Source of the DNA: Planctomycetota bacterium
GTDB lineage: Bacteria; Planctomycetota; Planctomycetia; JALXBF01
Direction of reading: 5' to 3'
Assembly (NCBI GenBank): GCA_026981825.1
Contig: JALSID010000404.1
Coordinates: 1-40,929, forward strand
DNA length: 40,929 bases
Made by a program: the position numbers and the translations under genes. This document shows positions 1 to 10,811 of this stretch, piece by piece (the stretch's first letter is position 1; each line of letters opens with the position of its first letter). Under the pieces are notes generated by a model. That model ran no database searches, was not told the DNA's origin, and was given only the letters and a program-made list of their open reading frames with translations.

Positions 1-296
1 TCAATAACCTGCCGGACGTCCTTCACGCTGGCCGTAGTCGCGTTCATGGCGACGAAACGGGAGCGGGTATGCCGAGCGATCACCTCCGCAAGGCTGGTCT
101 TCCCGCAGCCCGGGGGGCCGTAGAGGATGATCGACGCGAGACGGTCCGCGTCGAGCATGCGGCGCAAGAGCTTGCCATGTCCAAGGACATGCTCCTGGCC
201 GACGAACTCCCCCACGCTCCGGGGCCGCATCCGCGTCGCTAGCGGCTCCAGGCTCTTCAGGTTGTCAACCTCGACCTGTTCAAACAACGAACCCAT
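1..296 (-). CDS. rarA: Replication-associated recombination protein A (RarA/MgsA AAA ATPase), N-terminal part, truncated by window edge
   Basis: Manual minus-strand translation from ATG at 296: MGSLFEQVEVDNLKSLEPLATRMRPRSVGEFVGQEHVLGHGKLLRRMLDADRLASIILYGPPGCGKTSLAEVIARHTRSRFVAMNATTASVKDVRQVI; Walker A GPPGCGKT and typical RarA N-terminus. No stop in window, so absent from the ORF track. Confidence 0.9.
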   Translation of the reverse strand, partial: MGSLFEQVEVDNLKSLEPLATRMRPRSVGEFVGQEHVLGHGKLLRRMLDADRLASIILYGPPGCGKTSLAEVIARHTRSRFVAMNATTASVKDVRQVI

Positions 297-971
297 CGTT
301 CACCACACGTCGGAACCGATATGAGCACCACCCGGCACAGCATTGTAGACCGGCGCAATCGCAAGCCGGTAGTAAGCGTTCCGCAAAGTGACGCCGTTGG
401 GACGTCCTTGAGGCTGACCGTCCATTGGTACCGGCGTCCGGTGCAAACCGAATCCAGGCCAGCGCAGCGAACAGGTTGCATCGTCGGCGCACGGGCGGCA
501 ACGGGACAAACCAGCACCGCCGGGGCAGTACCGGCTCACCTGTGTCCACACGCACCGTGGGATCAACCTCCGTCACACCGCTCACGAGCGGTGCAGAAAT
601 GCACCAAAGCGCGGTTAGCGGGGGGAAGCGGAACGGGGGCGCAAAAAGGAAACCTCCGCCATTTGCCGTGTAGACGGCGTTTTGAGAACCCGCATTCCAG
701 GTGGGTGCCGCAGGTCTGGTTAGCGTGATCCGGCCTTGGCCGGCTGTACGCGCCCCAGACCCTTATGGGCTCCCTGCGGTGATGGTGTCGGTTCGTCAAA
801 ATAGCCGTCTATCACGCACAAGGCAGAGGTTCATAGCCGTCTTGAATGGGGCCGACCACCACCGTCTTTAGCGTAGCACATGCGTGATTGGGCGACAAGG
901 CCCGAATCGATGGCACGCAACCCCTTCGTACGACGACACCCTCGGTCGCCCCGGCCGGCTTGCCACACTGC

Positions 972-2027
972 CTAGGCGATTGTCTCCTCCAACGGTGCGG
1001 GGCTGAGTTCGCGCGTGTTCCGTTCTAGGGCGAGCACGACGGTCCGTTCCTCGTAGCCATCGGGTGAAATCGCTCCCACAGGGATGACCTGCCGGCCCTC
1101 GGGGAGGGGGAACCTGAGGAAGAAGGTCCCTTCTTCGCTAACCTCGACGGGTTCGCCCTGGATCTCGACGCGCGCGTCCGGATGAGTTGCGCCGCGGATG
1201 ACCACTTCGGCGTCAACGTGGAGCCAGAGCGGCATGGTTCCTGAGCGACGCCGCGCCTCGATGAGGATCCGTCGCTCAAGGGGCGCCATCTGGCCGGGCC
1301 CCTCCGCGACCTGGGTGGTTGGTCTGGACCGCAGATCCGCGCTCGCCTCATCTCCCCGCTGCAAGGTCGTGCTCAACCGCGGCGTGCGCACCGTGTTCGT
1401 GCGAAGCAGCAGGATGAATCGTCCTTCCGGAGTGACGTAACCGATGTCGACGCGAAAGATCCGCTCGCGCGCCGGCACATGGAAGAACCAGTGGGTGGTG
1501 AGAGAGTCGATTTTCTCCTCGCGGACGACCACCTCGCGCGTTCCCTCAGCCTCTTCGGAAGCCAGATCGATGAGCCGGATGACCGGTTCGGCGCGGTACC
1601 AGTCGTGGGCAAGCGCGGCCCGCGCCTTCTCCACCGAGGAGCGGCTAATCCGCCAGCAAACACGGAACCAGTTGGCATCGAGCAACTGGAGAACGGCTTC
1701 GTCCTCGGTCAGCCCGCCCGCGGCCGAAGACATGTACGCCAGGTCGTGCAGCGCCAGGGGCGAGATGGTACCGCCGGCGGCCGATCCGCCGTTCGTGCTA
1801 GCACGCGCCCTACGCTTGCTCGTACCAGTGCGGCTGCCCGCCGACGCCACCTCGGTCTTCGCTCGGGAGCGCTTCCGACGTTTACGTTGCTGGCGGCGAA
1901 GGGCTTTCGCAAGTTCGTGGACAAGTTGCTCCTTGGAGAGGCGACTATAACCGGTCAGACCATGCTGCCGCGCCAGATCCAGCAACTCCACTCGCGTGCG
2001 CCCTTCCAGCTCTCGTCTGGTCGACAT
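972..2027 (-). CDS. DUF4912 domain-containing protein with N-terminal Rho_N/SAP-like helical motif
   Basis: 351-aa ORF; N-term RRELEGRTRVELLDLARQHGLTGYSRLSKEQLVHELAKALRR resembles Rho_N; middle DANWFRVCWRISRSSVEKAR...RAEPVIRLIDL resembles DUF4912. Confidence 0.75.
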   Translation of the reverse strand: MSTRRELEGRTRVELLDLARQHGLTGYSRLSKEQLVHELAKALRRQQRKRRKRSRAKTEVASAGSRTGTSKRRARASTNGGSAAGGTISPLALHDLAYMSSAAGGLTEDEAVLQLLDANWFRVCWRISRSSVEKARAALAHDWYRAEPVIRLIDLASEEAEGTREVVVREEKIDSLTTHWFFHVPARERIFRVDIGYVTPEGRFILLLRTNTVRTPRLSTTLQRGDEASADLRSRPTTQVAEGPGQMAPLERRILIEARRRSGTMPLWLHVDAEVVIRGATHPDARVEIQGEPVEVSEEGTFFLRFPLPEGRQVIPVGAISPDGYEERTVVLALERNTRELSPAPLEETIA

Positions 2028-2536
2028 AACACTACTCCAACCGGGTTCGTCGATAGGAACACACAGCCCCCGTCCTCCGTGACGAACCCGCGGGGCTGTC
2101 GAGCAGCCGACCGGACAAAACAGGGTACGTGCAGCCCCGATAGTCTCGAGAAACGTTCTGCCGGTCAGCTTGGGTGGCCCGACACGGCGCCGAAGCCTTA
2201 GCTCCTAGGGTAACAAGACCCGCCGACGGAGGTCAACAAGCCAAGTCGGAACGCGACGGTCATCCAAGCGTCTCGATACGCCGCGTCCTTTCATTTTACC
2301 CGTTTTCACAGAAACTGTACATTTGTACATAACTCGGCACGGTTAGCCCCCCGTGGAGACCAGCGGCTCTCCCTGGGTTGTTGAGCCGCTCGGACCGATC
2401 GCAACCGCGTCTGCTCGCGGCGCCACCGGCTTCCCTCGACGTTGCCTCCGACTGCAACGTGCGTGGGGACGGGGCCGAGAGGAAATGGGGCTGTCAAGTC
2501 CGAGAGGTCACGATAACCGCGTTTTCGCACGCTGGG

Positions 2537-3103
2537 ATGGTCTGGTCGGAGCTGACCGGGGTGAACAGCCAGCCCGTGGACACGGGGAATCTTGCACAGC
2601 CCATCCCGGCTCCAGGTTGGCTCGCTTCGGCGTACGGGTTGCTAAAAGCGCTGCCGGTTGCTCCGCTTCCTTGGCACACGATCTCGCTCGATTCCGTTGG
2701 CAGGACGGAATCAGTCGCGGCTACTCAGGGGAAAAGCGCGGCTGAAGCGAAACAGGTGGTTGACAGCACAGCCACAAGGGCGTACATTGACGGCTCCTGC
2801 AGAACGGAGGCGGTTGAGCAGGCGCCTGTGCCCTTTGGGCGTTGGTTTTTTTGGGGGCAGAACGTGGCGGCCGGTCGCAAACCCCCCATTGTCGCGGGCC
2901 TTGAGACTGCGACGTTGATCATTAGCCTCGCTACTGAACTTGCGGTACCGCCTCTGGTTGGTGCTTGGGTGGACGGCCGCTTTGGAACAACCCCCTGGGG
3001 AACGTTGGTGGGCGCGTTACTGGGGATGGTAGCGTTCGCTACTGGCCTTGGCCGGTTCCTCCGCCGTCTCGAGCGTCGGTCGCGTGATACCGAGCGTCGT
3101 TAG
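2537..3103 (+). CDS. AtpI/AtpZ-like putative F0F1-ATPase accessory membrane protein (start uncertain)
   Basis: C-terminal two-TM segment LETATLIISLATELAVPPLVGAWVDGRFGTTPWGTLVGALLGMVAFATGLGRFLRRLE is AtpZ/AtpI-like and lies just upstream of atpB. ORF track begins at a TTG (2378); ATG at 2537 or GTG at 2864 are alternatives. Confidence 0.55.
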   Translation: MVWSELTGVNSQPVDTGNLAQPIPAPGWLASAYGLLKALPVAPLPWHTISLDSVGRTESVAATQGKSAAEAKQVVDSTATRAYIDGSCRTEAVEQAPVPFGRWFFWGQNVAAGRKPPIVAGLETATLIISLATELAVPPLVGAWVDGRFGTTPWGTLVGALLGMVAFATGLGRFLRRLERRSRDTERR

Positions 3104-3500
3104 GAACACAGTAGTGCAACTGGCGGTGCCCCTGGTGGTCACCGGAGTCGGCTGGCTGGTGGCCGTGGGGGTTGGGTTTAGGATTGGTCGGCCGGTCGTG
3201 ATGGCTGTCCACGTCGCCGCGTTGACGGTGGCTGCGGCATTTTGTGCTGGGGCGGTGGCGACCGCGATGCTCGGAGCGCGACGGGGGAGGGGCGATGTCA
3301 TTGGTTTCCTGGCTGGGCTGGTGGTGCGGTTACTGGTTGCGGCTATCGGTCTGCTGGCGGCGGCAACCTGGTTCAGCGGAGACGTACGAAATGACCTGTT
3401 GCTTGTCGGCGCCGGCCTGTACCTAACGGCGCTGGCGGCGGACACCGGAGTTGCGTACCGGGCGACGTTGGGGCAAGAAGGCGATGGCAGCCGAACATGA
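3084..3500 (+). CDS. Small polytopic membrane protein in the atp operon (second AtpI-like position)
   Basis: ORF 3048..3500 overlapping both neighbours; about four hydrophobic helices; GTG at 3084 is a plausible start. Its 3' end overlaps atpB. Confidence 0.6.
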   Translation: MIPSVVRNTVVQLAVPLVVTGVGWLVAVGVGFRIGRPVVMAVHVAALTVAAAFCAGAVATAMLGARRGRGDVIGFLAGLVVRLLVAAIGLLAAATWFSGDVRNDLLLVGAGLYLTALAADTGVAYRATLGQEGDGSRT

Positions 3501-4455
3501 CATCTTCCATCATGTGCGGGACTCGGCGGTTTGGGAGTTTTTCTCCTCCCTTGGCTGGGAGCTGAAGCTTCCCAAGCTGTTTGATGTTCCCCACAGCCCT
3601 TTCCTGGGGCTGGACGGTCCCCAGGGCTATGGGGTGTACTTCACCAAATTCATGGCCTTGGAAGCCATCGTGGTTTTCGCGTTGCTGATCCTGCTCTGGC
3701 CCATTGGAAGACGTGCTCGCGGCGTGACAGCAGGAGGGCAGCCCTGGGTACCCAGGGGGGCGCTGGCGAACTTCGTTGAAGCGGTGCTCTTGTTCATTCG
3801 GGACGAGATCGCTCGGGAAGTGATCCAAAAGCCGCATCACGATGACGAAGCTCATGGCGAGCCTGGTCAGAAGCTGGATCAGAAGGGTGGGAGCGGGGAG
3901 CATACCAGCGAAGGTCCGCACCCTGCGGACCGATTTGTTCCTTACTTGGCCACCGCGTTTTGGTTCATCCTGTTTTGCAATCTGATCGGCCTCGTTCCCT
4001 TCGGTGGATCTCCCACCGGTGCGTTGGGCTGCACGGCCGCGCTGGCTCTGTGCACGCTTGGTCTGGGCTTCTACGCCGCGGCCCGCGAAAACGGTGTGGA
4101 ACTGTTTGGGGCATTCATCCCGTCCATCGAAAGCCCCCTCCCAATTCGGCTCCCCCTGCAGGGAATGATGTTCGTCATCGAGGTGATTGGGTTGCTGATC
4201 CGGCACGGCGTTCTGGCCGTTCGATTGTTTGCGAACATGATGGGGGGCCACACGGTCCTCTCCGTCTTGCTCGGTTTCGTGGTCATGGAAAAGGTGCTCG
4301 CCAACACGGTTCTGTGGGCGCTGGTGTCGGCAGGTAGCGTGTTGGGCGCGGTGGGCGTTAGTCTGCTGGAAGTCCTCGTGGCGTTTATTCAGGCGTATAT
4401 CTTTACGTTTCTGTCGGCAATCTACATCGGGATGCTGGTGTATCCAGAGCATTGA
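3484..4455 (+). CDS. atpB: ATP synthase F0 subunit a
   Basis: MAAEHDIFHHVRDSAVWEFF...; RLFANMMGGHTVLSVLLGF and FIQAYIFTFLSAIYIG are hallmark subunit a segments. Start placed at ATG 3484 rather than 3451. Confidence 0.95.
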   Translation: MAAEHDIFHHVRDSAVWEFFSSLGWELKLPKLFDVPHSPFLGLDGPQGYGVYFTKFMALEAIVVFALLILLWPIGRRARGVTAGGQPWVPRGALANFVEAVLLFIRDEIAREVIQKPHHDDEAHGEPGQKLDQKGGSGEHTSEGPHPADRFVPYLATAFWFILFCNLIGLVPFGGSPTGALGCTAALALCTLGLGFYAAARENGVELFGAFIPSIESPLPIRLPLQGMMFVIEVIGLLIRHGVLAVRLFANMMGGHTVLSVLLGFVVMEKVLANTVLWALVSAGSVLGAVGVSLLEVLVAFIQAYIFTFLSAIYIGMLVYPEH

Positions 4456-4554
4456 TCTCAGGGGGTGGTAGACGAACCGCACTGATCGTCTAGAATGTCT
4501 ATCCACCGGTGGTAGTAGGGGCAGTATCCTGGGGTTCAGGAAAGGAGAGTAGAC

Positions 4555-4851
4555 GTGACCTCACTGCTGCGTTTGGCGTCAATGACTGTGCTGAGCGTGC
4601 TTGTTCTGGCGGTGCCGGCGCTGGCTCAAGAAGGCCAGCAGGCGCTCATCAACCTGACTGGCTCGTTTGGAGCGGGGTTGATCATCATTGGGGCAGCCTA
4701 TGGGATCGGACGGTTAGCCAGTGCCTCGTTTGAAGGGATGGCTCGGCAGCCGGAGGTGGCCAACACCATCCGGGGAGCGATGATCCTGGCTGCGGCATTG
4801 ATCGAGGGCGCCACCTTCTTTGCTTTGATCGTGTGCATCGTTGTCGGGTAG
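4555..4851 (+). CDS. atpE: ATP synthase F0 subunit c
   Basis: 98 aa; hairpin with GAAYGIGRLASASFEGMARQPE loop and carboxylate helix AAALIEGATFFALIV; GTG start. Confidence 0.93.
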   Translation: MTSLLRLASMTVLSVLVLAVPALAQEGQQALINLTGSFGAGLIIIGAAYGIGRLASASFEGMARQPEVANTIRGAMILAAALIEGATFFALIVCIVVG

Positions 4852-4863
4852 TGTTTGAACTCT

Positions 4864-4896
4864 GGGGGGCACCGCCAATGCGAGGGGGTGCCCCTT
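4864..4896 (+). other. Intercistronic stem-loop between atpE and atpF
   Basis: GGGGCACC (4866-4869/4870-4873) pairs with GGTGCCCC (4887-4894), 8 bp, with flanking G-U extensions. Confidence 0.55.
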
Positions 4897-4936
4897 CCGA
4901 ACTCTGCAATCCCCCGTCCTGGAACGGGCGTCTATC

Positions 4937-5590
4937 ATGGGCCGAGTCCGATACTTAGGCGTGCTCGTTACCGCTGGGCTGCTCAGCCTGGGCGTCGTGG
5001 TGCCGTTGTACAGTGCGGAGGCGGAGGCGCACGGCGATCAGGGGAGCACAGTCTCGGCGCATGCGGAAGAGGGCCATGCTTCTGGTCCGGTGGAGTTCAA
5101 GGCTGACCTGGCCATCTACACGCTGGTCGTCTTTGTGATTCTGGTCTGGGTGCTGTCCCGTATCGCCTGGAAGCCGATGCTCGATGCAGCCCAGGCGCGT
5201 GAGGCCGCGATCGGTCAGGCGGTGGAGCAGGCCGAGCGTGCCCGGGCCGAAGCAGAGGCATTGCTGCGGCAGCACCGGGAGCGGCTGGCCAAAGCGGAGG
5301 ACGAGGTGCGTCAGATCCTGGATCGGGCCAAAGCGGAAGCGGAACGGTTGCACCAGGAGATCCTCAGCAAGGCCCACCAGGAAACCGAACAGCTCAAGGA
5401 GCGAGCGCGGGAAGAGATCGAACAAGCCAAGGATGAGGCGCTGCGCGATTTGTTCGAGAAGGCAGCCGAGCTCGTCGTCAGCGCAATGGGGCGGCTCCTC
5501 CCCCGCGTGCTCGGGCCAGAACAGCAGCGTGAGCTGGCCAACCAGGTGCTTGACGAGTTGGGTGCGGAGGCTTCCCGAAAGGAGGGCTGA
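4937..5590 (+). CDS. atpF: ATP synthase F0 subunit b with N-terminal leader
   Basis: TM segment LAIYTLVVFVILVWVLSRIAWKPMLDAAQAREAAIGQAVEQAERARAEAEALL followed by long charged coiled coil; operon position. Confidence 0.93.
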   Translation: MGRVRYLGVLVTAGLLSLGVVVPLYSAEAEAHGDQGSTVSAHAEEGHASGPVEFKADLAIYTLVVFVILVWVLSRIAWKPMLDAAQAREAAIGQAVEQAERARAEAEALLRQHRERLAKAEDEVRQILDRAKAEAERLHQEILSKAHQETEQLKERAREEIEQAKDEALRDLFEKAAELVVSAMGRLLPRVLGPEQQRELANQVLDELGAEASRKEG

Positions 5591-5601
5591 TCCCGACAGC
5601 G

Positions 5602-6255
5602 GTGAAGCAGATGAGCAGTTCCAAACCTGGCCAAGGCCCCCAGCAAAAACTGTTTCCCACTGTGCTCGATCCGGTAATGGTGCCCCTGGCGCGGGTGTAT
5701 GCGGAAGCGTTGTTTTCCGCCGCCGAGAAGGCCGGCCAGGTGGAGGTCGTACGCCGTGAGCTCGACTTCATCCTGGACGAACTTTTCGCCCAGCATCCCG
5801 AAGTCGAGCAGTTGCTGAGGGCTGCTGCACTGAGCCCGAACAAGAAGGCCGAACTGATCGATCGGGTGTTTGGGCCCCGCTTCCACCCACTCGTGGTCAA
5901 TCTGCTCAAGGTCTTAAACCGCCGCCACCGCCTTGCACTCTTCCGCACCGTCGTCCACCAGTTTCGCCTGTTGCAGGACGAACGGGCCGGTATCCGGGAC
6001 GTGATTGTGCGGTTGGCCTTCGAACCGGACGAACCGCTTCGCGCCGATTGTGAGGCCAAACTCGCCGCCCTGGTGGGGGGGAAGCCCAGGATCCACTTTG
6101 TCGTGGACCCCGCCCTGCTGGGCGGTTTGGTCGTGGAAGTTGACCATCGGGTCTACGACGGTTCGCTGCGCAGCCAACTCGAACGTCTCCAACGCAGGAT
6201 CGTCGAGAGAAGTCGCCATGAAATTCAGAGTGGACGAGATCGTCTCTATTCTTGA
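5602..6255 (+). CDS. atpH: ATP synthase F1 subunit delta
   Basis: [25 protein letters not shown]...; C-term [31 protein letters not shown] typical of OSCP/delta; overlaps atpA start. Confidence 0.93.
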   Translation: MKQMSSSKPGQGPQQKLFPTVLDPVMVPLARVYAEALFSAAEKAGQVEVVRRELDFILDELFAQHPEVEQLLRAAALSPNKKAELIDRVFGPRFHPLVVNLLKVLNRRHRLALFRTVVHQFRLLQDERAGIRDVIVRLAFEPDEPLRADCEAKLAALVGGKPRIHFVVDPALLGGLVVEVDHRVYDGSLRSQLERLQRRIVERSRHEIQSGRDRLYS

Positions 6256-7759
6256 GAAAGAAATCGAGCAGTACCGACCGGAGCTAGAAGCTCGCGACGT
6301 CGGCCGTGTCATCGAAGCCGGTGATGGTATTGCCCGGGCCACTGGTTTGGCCGACGCCATGGCCGGCGAAGTGGTTGAGTTTGAGAACGGCGAGCGAGGG
6401 TTGGTGTTCAACCTCGAGGAGACCTCTGTCGGTATCGTCGTGCTGGGCCACTTCGAGCACATCATCGAAGGGATGGAAGTGCGGTGTACCGGGCGGTTGC
6501 TCAGTGTCCCGGTGGGCCCGGAGATGCTCGGGCGTGTTGTCAACCCCCTGGGCGATCCCCTGGACGGCCGGGGGCCCATTAACGCGACACGGTTCCGCCC
6601 CGTCGAATCACCCGCTCCGGGCGTCGTCGACCGCCAGCCGGTGAACGTCCCCCTGCAAACGGGGATCAAGGCAATCGACGCGATGACCCCCATTGGACGG
6701 GGGCAACGCGAGTTGATCATTGGTGACCGCAAGACCGGAAAGACCGCCATCGCCATCGATACGATCATCAACCAGAAGGAAGAGAACGTGATCTGCGTCT
6801 ACGTGGCTGTGGGTCAAAAGGAATCCACGGTGGCCCAGGTGGTCGACACCCTCCGCCAGCATGGTGCCATGGACTACACGGTGGTAGTTGTCGCCACCGC
6901 TGCAGACCCTGCCCCCTTGCAGTACATCGCGCCCTACGCCGGTTGTGCGATCGCCGAGTATTTCATGTACGAGGAGAACCGGGATACCCTATGCGTCTAC
7001 GACGACCTCTCCAAACAAGCGGTCGCTTATCGTGAACTTTCCCTTCTGTTGCGACGGCCGCCGGGTCGAGAAGCCTATCCTGGGGACATCTTCTACCTGC
7101 ATTCCCGCCTGCTTGAACGATCGGCCAAGCTCAATGACAAACTCGGCGGTGGCAGCTTGACCGCCCTACCGATCATCGAAACTCTGGAAGGTGAAGTCTC
7201 GGCTTACATTCCCACCAACGTAATCTCCATCACGGACGGACAGATTTACCTCCAGACCGAGCTCTTCTTCGCCGGTGTGCGGCCAGCCATCGACGTCGGT
7301 ATCAGTGTCTCGCGGGTAGGGGGCAAGGCCCAAATTCCTGCGATGAAGAAAGTGGCTGGAGGTCTCCGTCTCGATTTGGCGGCCTTCCGAGAACTCGAAG
7401 CCTTCGCCCAACTCGGGACCGAACTGGACAAGGCGACCCAGGCGCAACTGGAGCGAGGCTATCGGATGGTCGAGCTGCTCAAACAGCCTCAGTACCAGCC
7501 CTACCACGTGGCCGACCAGGTGATGAGCATCTTTGCCGGAACGAACGGCTATCTGGATGATGTCCCGCGGAACGAGGTCCAGACGTGGGAACGTGAATTC
7601 CTCAAATTTATGCGGGAAAAGCACCCGGAAATCCGCCAGGAGATTATCGACACACGCGACCTCGGCAAGGACACCGAGCAGAAGCTTCGTGCGGCGATCG
7701 AGGAGTTCAAGCAGTTGTATCCCAGCCTTCGAAACCAGCAAGCATCGGCTGTCGTGTAG
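6218..7759 (+). CDS. atpA: ATP synthase F1 subunit alpha
   Basis: [19 protein letters not shown]...; P-loop [25 protein letters not shown]. Start set to ATG 6218 rather than 6005. Confidence 0.97.
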   Translation: MKFRVDEIVSILEKEIEQYRPELEARDVGRVIEAGDGIARATGLADAMAGEVVEFENGERGLVFNLEETSVGIVVLGHFEHIIEGMEVRCTGRLLSVPVGPEMLGRVVNPLGDPLDGRGPINATRFRPVESPAPGVVDRQPVNVPLQTGIKAIDAMTPIGRGQRELIIGDRKTGKTAIAIDTIINQKEENVICVYVAVGQKESTVAQVVDTLRQHGAMDYTVVVVATAADPAPLQYIAPYAGCAIAEYFMYEENRDTLCVYDDLSKQAVAYRELSLLLRRPPGREAYPGDIFYLHSRLLERSAKLNDKLGGGSLTALPIIETLEGEVSAYIPTNVISITDGQIYLQTELFFAGVRPAIDVGISVSRVGGKAQIPAMKKVAGGLRLDLAAFRELEAFAQLGTELDKATQAQLERGYRMVELLKQPQYQPYHVADQVMSIFAGTNGYLDDVPRNEVQTWEREFLKFMREKHPEIRQEIIDTRDLGKDTEQKLRAAIEEFKQLYPSLRNQQASAVV

Positions 7760-7789
7760 GACGCAGCGCTGCGGGAAACGGGAACATCC

Positions 7790-8662
7790 ATGGCCGAAGC
7801 AAGGCAGATACTGCGGCGGCGCAGGGCGATCCGCAACATTTACAAGATTTGCTACACTATGCAACTGATCGCCACCGCACGGTTCAAGCGAGCGATGGAT
7901 CGTGCGCTGGAAGCCGAAGCTTACACCAGGAAGATCGCGGAGGTAGCCCGCGATCTAGCCAGAGCAGCCAGACAGATTCAGCACCCCCTGCTGGAGATAC
8001 GTACTCCTGCTCGACGTGCAGCGGTCCTGGTGATTACCGCAAACCGCGGCCTTTGTGGCGGTTACAACACGAACATTCTTCGTGCGGCCACAGCCCATCT
8101 GGAAAGCTTGTCGGACTGCGAGTGGATCCTCGATGTCGCCGGGCGACGCGGCATCGCCTACTTCAAGTTCCGCCACATCCCGATGCGGAACACCTACACC
8201 CACTTCGAAGACAAGGTTCGTTTCGAAGAGGTGCTGCCGCTCGCAAACGAATTCATCACCATGTACGAAACGAAGCAGATCGATCGGGTCGATGTCGTCT
8301 ACATGCGCTTTTTCTCCGCCGGTCGCCAGGCACCGGTGGTGGAGACACTGCTACCGCTCTCAGCCCCTGCTGCAGAGCAAGATTCACAACGGTGCGAGGA
8401 GCAAACGCTCTACGACTTCTACCCCGATCCGGAAGACATCCTCAAGGAACTCTTACCGGTCTCCGCTCAGGTGCGCTTGTTCAAGGCGTTCCTGGACGCC
8501 GCCAGCAGTGAACAGATCGCTCGGATGGTCGCCATGAAAGGTGCCACGGAAAACGCGGCGCGGATGGATCGAACGCTGACGCTCATGTACAACAGAGCTC
8601 GACAGGAGAAGATCACCAAGGAACTGGCCGAAATCGTAGGCGGCGCAGAAGCACTGAAGTAA
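7790..8662 (+). CDS. atpG: ATP synthase F1 subunit gamma
   Basis: RRRRAIRNIYKICYTMQLIATARFKRA...ITANRGLCGGYNTNI...MKGATENAARMDRTLTLMYNRARQEKITKELAEIVGGAEAL. Confidence 0.96.
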   Translation: MAEARQILRRRRAIRNIYKICYTMQLIATARFKRAMDRALEAEAYTRKIAEVARDLARAARQIQHPLLEIRTPARRAAVLVITANRGLCGGYNTNILRAATAHLESLSDCEWILDVAGRRGIAYFKFRHIPMRNTYTHFEDKVRFEEVLPLANEFITMYETKQIDRVDVVYMRFFSAGRQAPVVETLLPLSAPAAEQDSQRCEEQTLYDFYPDPEDILKELLPVSAQVRLFKAFLDAASSEQIARMVAMKGATENAARMDRTLTLMYNRARQEKITKELAEIVGGAEALK

Positions 8663-8682
8663 TCTCGCGCAGCGAACCGTAA

Positions 8683-10188
<1,506 letters not shown>

Positions 10189-10231
10189 GATCAGGTTGGT
10201 CTGAAAACAGAGCACGCGCCCAGAACTCGAC

Positions 10232-10666
10232 ATGAGCAGTGACCAACACCGCGTTCGCTGTCAGATCATCACTCCCGAGCGGGTTGTGATTGACGAAGCC
10301 GTCGACAGTGTGGTTGTCCCCCTGTACGACGGGGAAATGGGGGTTTTCCCGCTCCGTGCTCCCGCCGTGGGCCGGCTCCGTCCGGGCGAGGCTCGTTTGA
10401 ACGCCGGGTCGATGGTCCGACGAGTCTACGTGGACGGCGGCTTCGTTCAGGTGCGGGACGACACCGTTATCGTCCTCACCCAACATGCCGCGTTGGCGGA
10501 AGAGCTGGCTGATCAAGAAGAGAACCTGCGCACCCAGCTCGAACAACTGGCCCGCCGCGTGCCGCGCACGCCCGCAGAAGAAGCGGAGCGGGATCGAGAA
10601 ATCGACCGCGTCCAGGGTAAGCTGCTCGTAATCCGGCGTGCGCGCACCGGCCAGGTAACGGGCTAG
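10232..10666 (+). CDS. atpC: ATP synthase F1 subunit epsilon
   Basis: RCQIITPERVVIDEAVDSVVVPLYDGEMGVFPLRAPAVGRLRPG...YVDGGFVQVRDDTVIVLTQ. Confidence 0.93.
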   Translation: MSSDQHRVRCQIITPERVVIDEAVDSVVVPLYDGEMGVFPLRAPAVGRLRPGEARLNAGSMVRRVYVDGGFVQVRDDTVIVLTQHAALAEELADQEENLRTQLEQLARRVPRTPAEEAERDREIDRVQGKLLVIRRARTGQVTG

Positions 10667-10811
10667 TTCACCAGCGAACTCCCCCAACTCCGCACCGCTG
10701 TGCGCCGTACTTTTCAGTGAAGGCTTTGTGCGGTAGTAAGCACTTGCCCTCGGTGCTGACACGTCGCTTACCCCGGAGAAGCGATTGACTCCTGCCTCGC
10801 GTCGAACAGTG

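Noticed and set aside
300-566. 88-aa ORF ending in TGA directly upstream of and in frame with rarA; considered as another UGA read-through
   Set aside because: The rarA N-terminus beginning at ATG 296 matches the normal family start; the upstream peptide has no recognisable domain, no Cys-motif context and no SECIS-like hairpin was noticed.
3373-4506. 377-aa minus-strand ORF antisense to atpB
   Set aside because: Spurious antisense ORF in GC-rich DNA; low-complexity QHR-rich composition and complete overlap with a confident gene.
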